Source of the DNA: Alphaproteobacteria bacterium
GTDB taxonomy: Bacteria > Pseudomonadota > Alphaproteobacteria > ATCC43930 > CGMCC-115725
Assembly: GCA_017353855.1 (NCBI GenBank)
Contig: JAFMSA010000293.1
Span: 1-5,836 of the forward strand
Length of the DNA stretch: 5,836 nt
Reading direction: 5' to 3'
Made by a program: the position numbers and the translations under genes. A model generated the notes under the pieces. That model ran no database searches. It saw only the letters and a list, made by a program, of their open reading frames with translations, and was not told the origin of the DNA. Numbering within the stretch: position 1 is the stretch's first letter; each line of letters begins with the position of its first letter. Below are positions 1-5,836 of the stretch, piece after piece.

Positions 1-51
1 GGATCGCGACCGCACCGGCCGTCAGCGTCGATGGCGGATGCGTTTGCGTCC

Positions 52-516
52 TCAGAGCGCGCGCGCCGCGTTGAGCACCTCGGCGACATGGCCCGGCACC
101 TTTACTTTACGCCACGCGCCGCGCACGACCCCCTCCTTGTCCAGCAGAAACGTGCAGCGCTCGATGCCCATATACTTGCGTCCATACATGCTCTTCTCGA
201 CCCAAGTGCCGTATTTCTCGCAGATGTCAGAGCCCGCATCGGAAGCCAGAATGAATGGGAGATTGTGCTTTTTCTTGAATTTGTCGTGCGATGCGACCGA
301 ATCTTTCGAGATCCCGATCACAACCGCACCCGTCCCGCCGTAATCCGGCAGTGAATCGCGAAAGCCGCAGGCCTCGGCGGTGCAGCCGGAGGTATCGTCT
401 TTCGGATAAAAATAAAGCACCACTTTTTTACCCTTGAGCTTGGACAAGCTAATGCTGCCATTGCCGTCGGTCGGCAGTGTGAAATCCGGGGCTTTGTCAC
501 CGACCTCGATACTCAT
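52..516 (-). CDS. bcp: Thioredoxin-dependent peroxiredoxin, Bcp/PrxQ family
   Basis: Cytoplasmic peroxiredoxin that reduces hydrogen peroxide and organic hydroperoxides, with electrons normally supplied by thioredoxin. The 154-residue product has the usual length of the family and is complete. The thioredoxin fold begins with GDKAPDFTLP (residues 6-15). The active site DTSGCTAEACGFRD carries the peroxidatic Cys45 and, five residues later, the resolving Cys50, the spacing typical of PrxQ/Bcp proteins that form an intramolecular disulphide. Arg120 in GIERCTFLLD is the conserved active-site arginine. Cys99 is at a position also occupied by Cys in E. coli Bcp; Cys121, beside the arginine, is less expected. 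No signal peptide is seen. The ATG overlaps the glnE stop codon as ATGA and has a strong Shine-Dalgarno sequence inside glnE, so it is probably co-transcribed and translationally coupled with glnE. The family assignment is firm; the in vivo substrate is inferred. Confidence 0.96.
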   Translation of the reverse strand: MSIEVGDKAPDFTLPTDGNGSISLSKLKGKKVVLYFYPKDDTSGCTAEACGFRDSLPDYGGTGAVVIGISKDSVASHDKFKKKHNLPFILASDAGSDICEKYGTWVEKSMYGRKYMGIERCTFLLDKEGVVRGAWRKVKVPGHVAEVLNAARAL

Positions 517-3500
517 CGCGCGCCCTCTCCTTTGTCTCCCGCTGCGCGCCGACCCGGCTGCTCGACCAGCCTGTCGTACCAGTCGCGAACGCGTGCGGTG
601 GATCGCGTGATATCTGCGTCAAGATGAACGAAGTCAACAGCGCCCACGCAGCGCGCAAGCGTGGCGGCATCAGGTTCGGGGAGTTCGACCGCCGCCGGCA
701 AGCCCTCGGCAAGGAGTGTGAGCACCGCCTGTACATTGAGCAAGAGTGCCGCCGCATCGCTCAGCTCCCGCTGTGCCCGGGGCGGCAATATCCCGGCCTC
801 GCCGAGACCCAGAAGCGCCCGCGCGGTGCCGCGCTGCAGGATCTGCGCAGATGCCGCGCCCTCCCGCAGCATCAGATATTGCACGATGAATTCGAGATCG
901 GTCAGTCCGCCCCGGCGGTTCTTAATGTCCCAGGGCGACGGGCGCGGATGCGCGTCGGCGACGCGACGCCGCATGTCCGCGACATCGACGAGGAGTCTGC
1001 GGGGCTCGCGCGGCATCCTCAGCACGGCTCGGATCGTTTCAGCAATCTGCCGGCACAGCGCCGGATCACCGGCGACCGGCCGTGCCCGGGTCAACGCCAT
1101 GTGCTCCCACGTCCAGGCGGCTTCGCGCTGATAGCGCGCGAAGCTGGCGAATTGGGAGGCGATCGGACCCGATTCGCCAGAGGGCCGCAGCCGCATGTCG
1201 ACCGCATAGAGCCGCCCCTCGGCGGTCGGAGCGGTGATCGCACCGATCAACCTCTGGCTCAGCCGCGCATAGTAGCCGGCGACCGGCAACGGGTCGGGCC
1301 CGTCGGACATTTCTGCCCCCGACGGCGCATCGTAGATCAGGATCAGATCCAAATCAGAGGCAAGCGTCATCTCGCGGCTGCCGAGCCGCCCCATCCCAAC
1401 CACGGCAAAAGCACCCCCTGGCACCCGGCCATGGCGCCGCGCCAATTCCGCCTCGACCGCAGGGAGCAACGCGGCGAGCGCGGTCTCGGCAATGTCGGCG
1501 AACATTTCGCCGGCGCGGGCGCCGTCAACCGCACCGCGCAGCAGCTGAACCCCTACCTGGAAACGATGCTCCCCGGCCCAGCGCCGCAGCGCGTCCAACG
1601 TGTCCTCGAAATTGCGCGCGCCGGCGATCGCCGGGGCGAGCTCCGCAGCGAGGGCGCTGCGGCCCCTGAGCGGAGCGAAAAAACCTTCGGTAAGAACGGC
1701 ATCAAACAGAGCAGGATGCTGTGCGAGGTGCTCGGCCAATCGAGGCGCGCCCGCCATCACCTCGGCGACGAGCGCCAGGAGACCGGGATTGGCATGGAAC
1801 AATGAGAAAAGCTGTACGCCTGCGGGGAGGCGGGACAGGAACTGGTCGAACCGCCGCAGCGCCGCATCGGCGTGGGGTGTGGCGCCGAAAGTGCGTAACA
1901 GTTCAGGGATGAGCTCGGTCAGGATCTCGCGCGCCCGCTGACTTCGCGTGGCCCGCAGCCTGCCGTGGTGCCAGCTGCGCACCAGCGCGGATACGCACGC
2001 CGGCGCCGCAAAACCAAGCCGCGAGAGCGTCTCAAGCGTGTCGTGATCATCTTCGGCCCCGGTAAAGACCAGATTGCCAGGGCCGGCCAGAGTGGGAGCC
2101 TGCTCGAAAAGCTCGGCATAATGCCTCTCGACCGACAACAGATGAGCAAGCAGGGCGGCGATGAAGTCGTCGCTCGCGGCATAGCCGAGAAAGCAAGCGA
2201 TGTGCGCGAGCCCGGCCCGGCCGGTCGGCAGCGTATGGGTCTGCGCGTCGTCGACCATCTGCAGACGGTGCTCGAGGCGGCGCAGAAAGCGATAATCCTC
2301 AATCAGTTCCGCCGCGCTTGCTCGATCGATACGGCCTGCGGCGGCGAGACGGCGCAGCGCCTCGCAGGTCGGGCCGATCTGCAGCGCGCGTATCCGGCCG
2401 CCCCAGATCAGCTGCTGGGTCTGAGCAAAAAATTCGATCTCCCGGATCCCGCCGCGACCGGTTTTTATGTCGTGGCCTTCGATCGCGATCCGCCCACCGC
2501 CCCGATGCGCGTTGATCTGACGTTTGATCGAGTGGATGTCCTGGATCGCCGCGAAGTCGAGGTTTTTTCGCCAAATGAACGGGTGCAGCTCGCGCAAAAA
2601 TTGCCGCCCGGCAACCCGGTCGCCCGCAACCGGACGCGCTTTTATCAGCGCCGCCCGCTCCCAGTTCTGCCCGACGCTTTCGTAATACGCCAATGCTGCC
2701 GCCATCGAGATCGCAAGCGGCGTCGATGCCGGATCGGGACGAAGCCTCAGATCGGTGCGGAAAACATATCCGTCACCGGTGCGCTCCTCCAGAGTGCGCA
2801 CCAGATCGCGCGTCAGGCGGACAAAGAAGGATTGAACGCCCTCGCGCGCCGTCACGCGAACGCGCGCTGCGTCGTAAATCAGGATCAGATCGATGTCGCT
2901 CGAATAATTGAGCTCGTTTCCCCCGAGCTTTCCCAGGCCAAGCACGATGAGCCCGCTGTCCAGCTCGGGCTCGTCGGGGTTGGGGAGTGTCATGAGCCCT
3001 TTGCCGGCCGCTTCGCGCAGCAGGTGACGCAGCGCCGCGCCTAAAGCGGCCTCGGCAAAGCGGCTCAAGGCGCCCGTCTGCTGTTCGAGGGCCCAGTCTC
3101 CAGCAAGCTCGGCCACCGCCGCGAGCAAGGCGACGCGACGCCTGGCAATTCGCAGACGCCTCATCAAGCCTGCCCTGTCTTCGTCCGGATTTTCGGTATC
3201 TTCGATCGCGGCGACGATATCGACGAAACACGGGTCCGCACCGTCCTCGACAAGCCGGGTCAAAAAGCGCCATTCTTTTATTGCGACGCCGCTCAGAAAG
3301 GGGCTGTTGCCGAAAATCGACGCGAGCAGGCGCTCGCCTGCAGCTGTTGTGCTCCAGGCCCGGGCCGCCGCGTAAGCGGAACTGTCCTGCGCGAGGGCGA
3401 GGGTTGCGCACCAAGCCTCCCATCCGAGGGCCAGTGTTCGCGAATCGGCCGGTTGCGGCAGTCCGTCACCGTCGGGGGAGAGGTGAGACAACAGCTTCAT
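513..3500 (-). CDS. glnE: Bifunctional glutamine synthetase adenylyltransferase / adenylyl-removing enzyme
   Basis: GlnE attaches AMP to, and removes it from, a tyrosine of glutamine synthetase. This sets ammonium assimilation according to the PII protein and glutamine level; it acts in the cytoplasm. With the start chosen here the protein has 995 residues, against 946 in E. coli. Both nucleotidyltransferase heads are visible. The N-terminal head (de-adenylylation in E. coli) has GLGKLGGNEL at 188-197, SSDIDL with Asp202/Asp204, and RTDLRLRP with Asp250. The C-terminal head (adenylylation) has GMGRLGSREM at about 702-711, SDLDL with Asp716/Asp718, and VDMRLRP with Asp768. Each head is followed by a matching ARPVAGD segment (about 288-294 and 806-812) and an RGG-rich motif (RGGIREIEF, RGGLTDLEF), showing the ancient internal duplication. 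All expected metal-binding carboxylates are present, so both activities should be intact. The reading frame stays open upstream to an ATG at 3719, but that extension is Arg/Ala/Pro-rich and would overlap the divergent gene. The ATG at 3500 (MKLLSHLSP) is therefore preferred; an ATG at 3557 is a weaker alternative. The gene is followed by bcp with a 4-base overlap. Confidence 0.97.
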   Translation of the reverse strand: MKLLSHLSPDGDGLPQPADSRTLALGWEAWCATLALAQDSSAYAAARAWSTTAAGERLLASIFGNSPFLSGVAIKEWRFLTRLVEDGADPCFVDIVAAIEDTENPDEDRAGLMRRLRIARRRVALLAAVAELAGDWALEQQTGALSRFAEAALGAALRHLLREAAGKGLMTLPNPDEPELDSGLIVLGLGKLGGNELNYSSDIDLILIYDAARVRVTAREGVQSFFVRLTRDLVRTLEERTGDGYVFRTDLRLRPDPASTPLAISMAAALAYYESVGQNWERAALIKARPVAGDRVAGRQFLRELHPFIWRKNLDFAAIQDIHSIKRQINAHRGGGRIAIEGHDIKTGRGGIREIEFFAQTQQLIWGGRIRALQIGPTCEALRRLAAAGRIDRASAAELIEDYRFLRRLEHRLQMVDDAQTHTLPTGRAGLAHIACFLGYAASDDFIAALLAHLLSVERHYAELFEQAPTLAGPGNLVFTGAEDDHDTLETLSRLGFAAPACVSALVRSWHHGRLRATRSQRAREILTELIPELLRTFGATPHADAALRRFDQFLSRLPAGVQLFSLFHANPGLLALVAEVMAGAPRLAEHLAQHPALFDAVLTEGFFAPLRGRSALAAELAPAIAGARNFEDTLDALRRWAGEHRFQVGVQLLRGAVDGARAGEMFADIAETALAALLPAVEAELARRHGRVPGGAFAVVGMGRLGSREMTLASDLDLILIYDAPSGAEMSDGPDPLPVAGYYARLSQRLIGAITAPTAEGRLYAVDMRLRPSGESGPIASQFASFARYQREAAWTWEHMALTRARPVAGDPALCRQIAETIRAVLRMPREPRRLLVDVADMRRRVADAHPRPSPWDIKNRRGGLTDLEFIVQYLMLREGAASAQILQRGTARALLGLGEAGILPPRAQRELSDAAALLLNVQAVLTLLAEGLPAAVELPEPDAATLARCVGAVDFVHLDADITRSTARVRDWYDRLVEQPGRRAAGDKGEGAR
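524..533 (-). promoter_or_regulatory. Shine-Dalgarno sequence of bcp within the 3' end of glnE
   Basis: Read on the minus strand this is AAAGGAGAGG, a strong purine-rich ribosome binding site. It ends 7 bases before the bcp ATG and lies in the last codons of glnE (the Lys-Gly-Glu-Gly stretch). It fixes the bcp start and supports independent re-initiation or coupled translation after GlnE. Confidence 0.8.
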
Positions 3501-3508
3501 AAGATAAA

Positions 3509-3523
3509 CCCGGCCACGCCGGG
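3509..3523. repeat. Perfect inverted repeat (6-bp arms, 3-base loop) just upstream of glnE
   Basis: CCCGGC-CAC-GCCGGG is a perfect all-G/C inverted repeat lying 8 bases upstream of the preferred glnE ATG. In the glnE transcript it would form a short hairpin followed by UUUAUCUU and the start codon. The only Shine-Dalgarno-like purines in front of that ATG (GGG) fall in the 3' arm, so folding could limit ribosome access. It could also be a small operator or simply chance in GC-rich DNA. The repeat is seen directly; the role is inferred. Confidence 0.45.
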
Positions 3524-3559
3524 AAGACTGTGCGCCTACAGCCGTGCGGTCAAGCATCC

Positions 3560-3563
3560 GAGG
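3560..3563 (+). promoter_or_regulatory. Shine-Dalgarno sequence deciding the GTG start of the AsmA-like gene
   Basis: GAGG followed by a 7-base spacer precedes the GTG at 3571. The only other in-frame start upstream is the GTG at 3544, which has no purine-rich sequence at the right distance. The first in-frame ATG (3856) would remove the membrane anchor. Confidence 0.6.
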
Positions 3564-3570
3564 CCCGGAA

Positions 3571-5836
3571 GTGAGTGAGGCGGCCAGCTGCTCCGGCAGT
3601 CCCGGCCGGCGTTCCGGGGGAGCCCGAGCCCATCGCTGGGTCCATCGCCTTGCAACCGCGGTTGGGGCGTTCGCGGCGGCGCTCTTCCTCGTCGCGGCAG
3701 CCGGCCTGTGGCGGCTCACCCAAGGACCGATCAGCCTCGACCTCGTTACCCCTTATATCCAGGAGGCTCTCAACCGATCGGACCGCGGCCCGCGGATCGC
3801 AGTCTCCGGAGGGCGCATCGGCATAGACCGGCAAACCCATCAACTCAATCTATGGATGGAAGGCGTTCGCTTGACGCAATCAGACGGGGAGCCGCTCGCG
3901 GTCTTCCCGGCAGTATCGGCGGCCTTCGGCCTGCGGTCCTTTCTGCACGGTACACTGGCGCCCACCCGGCTCGTCATCGAACGTCCGGTATTGCGGTTAG
4001 TCCGCAACGAGACCGGAACGATTCGGCTTCGCTTTGGTGATCAACACAGCGACGCGTCAAGCTTTGGGCCCGAGATCCTCGCGCAACTTGCCGGTCAAAG
4101 AGAACAAGGCGCGCCCTTCGGACTGATGCGCCGCGTTATTGTGCGAGACGCGACCTTCGTCCTCGACGACCGGCAGACCGGCCGCCGCTGGCGGGCCGAC
4201 CACGTCGATGCGGCGGTCGAGCGGGCTCCCGAGGGTTACGCCGGGGATTTGTCGCTGACCGTCCCGCTCGGCGGCCGCACGCCCGAGTTTCATGCGAGCT
4301 ACCGGTATTCCTCGGCCCAGCGCACACTCGATGTCGCGCTCGAGATCCATGCAATTGAGCCGGCCGCACTGGCTTCCTTCGCCCCGGAACTGGCGCCGCT
4401 TGCCGCGGCGAATTTTCCGGTCTCCGGAACCGTCGTCACGCGGCTCAATCTCGCAGAGCTCAAGAGCGAGGGCCTGCGCGTCGATCTGCATCTCGGCAAA
4501 GGCTCTATCAAGAGCGAGCTGCTGCCCGGGGGTCTGCTCGCAGTCCAAGAAGGAACCGTCCGCGCCGTTTACGCTCCCGAAACAGGCGAACTGCGGCTGG
4601 CCAGGCTCGCTCTGGACCTCGGCGACGGCTCAGCCATTTCATTCGCGGGAACGCTGAGCGGTGTGACGCCGGCAATGGTCGCCGGCCGTGGTCTGCGCGC
4701 GAAATCAATTCCCGGCAAGCTGGCGATCGTTCTCGCCAATGTTCCGGTGAATAAGTTCGAGAGCCTGTGGCCGCCTGCACTCAGCCGCGGGGGCCGCCGC
4801 TGGGTCCTGGACAACATTCATGACGGCATGCTGGACGAGGCCGCCGTGCAGCTCGATCTCGACGTCAACGCCGCGACGCGCTCGGCGGAGGTTGTGTCTG
4901 CGCACGGGACGATGCGCTACCACGACGCGACGATCACCTACCTGCCGGGGCTCACACCGGCGCAGAAGGTGAGCGGTACGGCAAGGCTGCAGGATAAGCG
5001 GCTGATCTTTACGCCGACCGGGGGGACGGTGAAATCCGTCCACGTAACCGGTGGATCGCTGGAAATCAGCGATCTCGGAGCCCCGGTCGAATGGCTGACA
5101 GTCGATATCCCGTTCGCCGGGCCGATCCAGGACGTGCTCGAAACGATCGACGCCAAACCCCTGGGTTACGCGCACGCCATCGGGATCGATCCCGCAGGCG
5201 TCGCGGGGCGAGCCGAGGCCAGGATTCACTTCAAGCTGCCGCTGCTGAAGGACCTCAAACTCGACCAGATCGCATTCGCCGCGAAAGCGAACCTGACGGG
5301 GGCGGGCATCGCGAAAGTCGCGATGAACCGCAATCTCACCGACGGCAATTTCGCCCTCGTGATTACTCGTCCGGGAGCGCATCTCCAGGGAAGCTCGCGC
5401 TTTGACGGGGTACCGCTCAATATCGATGCGCACCTCTTCTTCAAGCCGAAGGATGGCGAGCGGGCGCGCTACCGCATCGGCTTGACACTGAACGACGAGC
5501 AGCGGCGACGGCTTGGTTTCGACTTCATTCCCGACCGGCTGTCCGGACCGGCCGCCATCGATCTCCTCTACCGGACCCTCGACCCCGCGCACGCCAGAGC
5601 CGAGGCAACAGTCGACCTGCAGTCGACGAGCCTGTCCATCCCCGAGGCAGGCTGGAAAAAACCGCCCGGCGCCCCCGCGATGGCCCGGCTGAGCCTCGAT
5701 CTCTACAACGAGCGCATCTCCCGGCTGAGGGAAATCGCGGTCAAAGCTGCCGGGCTCGACGCCAGGTTCGCCGTGGCGCTCACACCCGATGCCCAACAAA
5801 TGGCCCGCATCGACATCCAGCGCTTCGCCGTCGGCA
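3571..5836 (+). CDS. AsmA-like envelope protein with DUF3971/YhdP-type region (3' end outside window)
   Basis: Frame +1 is open from 3508 to the window end without a stop; from the GTG at 3571 this gives 755 residues with the C-terminus missing. A short basic N-terminus (PGRRSGGARAHRW) is followed by one hydrophobic segment at about 27-47 and then GPISLDLVTPYIQEAL (52-67). This is an inner-membrane anchor with the bulk in the periplasm, as in AsmA-like proteins. The rest is rich in alternating beta-strand patterns. It contains LWPP (399-402) and WVLDNIHDG (411-419), characteristic of DUF3971 proteins. A later block around 511-615 (GPIQDVLETID, PLGYAHAIGIDP, FKLPLLKDLKLDQ, FDGVPLN) also fits this family. 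E. coli YhdP, TamB and YdbH are redundant carriers of phospholipid to the outer membrane; a similar role here is inference. The family usually exceeds 1,000 residues and ends in an AsmA-like C-terminal domain, expected beyond the window. It diverges from glnE and has similar GC-rich codon use, with no sign of transfer. Confidence 0.88.
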   Translation, partial: MSEAASCSGSPGRRSGGARAHRWVHRLATAVGAFAAALFLVAAAGLWRLTQGPISLDLVTPYIQEALNRSDRGPRIAVSGGRIGIDRQTHQLNLWMEGVRLTQSDGEPLAVFPAVSAAFGLRSFLHGTLAPTRLVIERPVLRLVRNETGTIRLRFGDQHSDASSFGPEILAQLAGQREQGAPFGLMRRVIVRDATFVLDDRQTGRRWRADHVDAAVERAPEGYAGDLSLTVPLGGRTPEFHASYRYSSAQRTLDVALEIHAIEPAALASFAPELAPLAAANFPVSGTVVTRLNLAELKSEGLRVDLHLGKGSIKSELLPGGLLAVQEGTVRAVYAPETGELRLARLALDLGDGSAISFAGTLSGVTPAMVAGRGLRAKSIPGKLAIVLANVPVNKFESLWPPALSRGGRRWVLDNIHDGMLDEAAVQLDLDVNAATRSAEVVSAHGTMRYHDATITYLPGLTPAQKVSGTARLQDKRLIFTPTGGTVKSVHVTGGSLEISDLGAPVEWLTVDIPFAGPIQDVLETIDAKPLGYAHAIGIDPAGVAGRAEARIHFKLPLLKDLKLDQIAFAAKANLTGAGIAKVAMNRNLTDGNFALVITRPGAHLQGSSRFDGVPLNIDAHLFFKPKDGERARYRIGLTLNDEQRRRLGFDFIPDRLSGPAAIDLLYRTLDPAHARAEATVDLQSTSLSIPEAGWKKPPGAPAMARLSLDLYNERISRLREIAVKAAGLDARFAVALTPDAQQMARIDIQRFAVG

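Larger units (their letters stand above)
3501..3570. promoter_or_regulatory. Divergent intergenic region between glnE and the AsmA-like gene
   Basis: These 70 bases separate the two divergent start codons and should hold, or lie in the leader of, promoters in both directions. On the minus strand a TTGACC (3553 to 3548) resembles a -35 box, but the hexamer 17 bases further on (CAGTCT) is a poor -10, so no promoter is asserted. No clear plus-strand promoter is seen. That promoter may lie partly inside the glnE coding region, and the glnE promoter inside the start of the AsmA-like gene. Confidence 0.4.

Noticed and set aside
1..51. Possible terminator or start of another gene after bcp
   Set aside because: No stable stem followed by a T-run was found, and the stretch is too short to recognise a coding sequence on either strand.
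31..354. 107-codon plus-strand open frame at the window start
   Set aside because: It lies almost entirely antisense to bcp, whose active-site motifs are unambiguous.
624..1805. 393-codon plus-strand open frame opposite glnE
   Set aside because: It is fully antisense to the well-supported glnE. Its product is rich in Arg, Pro and Gly without any recognisable domain, as expected for a shadow frame in GC-rich DNA.
1965..3044. 359-codon plus-strand open frame opposite glnE
   Set aside because: It is antisense to the N-terminal catalytic half of glnE. The product shows no motif, and its apparent regularity mirrors the conserved glnE codons.
3525..3553. Possible sigma-70 promoter for glnE (TTGACC, 17-base gap, CAGTCT)
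   Set aside because: The -35-like box is good but the -10 matches the consensus at only two of six positions, so chance cannot be excluded.
4705..5799. 364-codon minus-strand open frame opposite the AsmA-like gene
   Set aside because: The plus-strand frame carries recognisable DUF3971-type motifs and an N-terminal anchor. The minus-strand product is a low-information shadow.

Overview
The window is GC-rich and almost completely coding. It looks like chromosomal DNA of an alphaproteobacterium, probably of the Rhodospirillales type. This rests on the high G+C in third codon positions, the sequence character of the GlnE protein, and a YhdP/DUF3971-type AsmA-like protein. The taxonomic call is an inference from gene content and sequence style; no marker gene such as rRNA is present.

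Three protein-coding genes are supported. On the minus strand, glnE (about 3500 down to 513) encodes the two-headed glutamine synthetase adenylyltransferase/adenylyl-removing enzyme. It is followed, with a 4-base ATGA overlap, by bcp/prxQ (516 down to 52), a 2-Cys thioredoxin-type peroxiredoxin. The overlap and the Shine-Dalgarno sequence inside the end of glnE indicate one translationally coupled transcription unit. On the plus strand, starting about 70 bases from the glnE start, a large AsmA-like envelope protein with a DUF3971/YhdP-type region begins at a GTG near 3571. It is still open at the window end after 755 codons.

The short divergent gap (3501-3570) must carry control elements for one or both transcripts. 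It contains a perfect 6-bp inverted repeat directly in front of glnE. The first 51 bases lie beyond the bcp stop codon. They show neither a clear terminator nor a gene that can be supported.

Functionally the window joins nitrogen-assimilation control (glnE), peroxide defence (bcp) and a divergent envelope gene likely concerned with lipid transport or outer-membrane homeostasis. Nothing here points to a mobile element, CRISPR array, RNA gene or defence system. It reads as ordinary core chromosome, with a few small local details worth checking.
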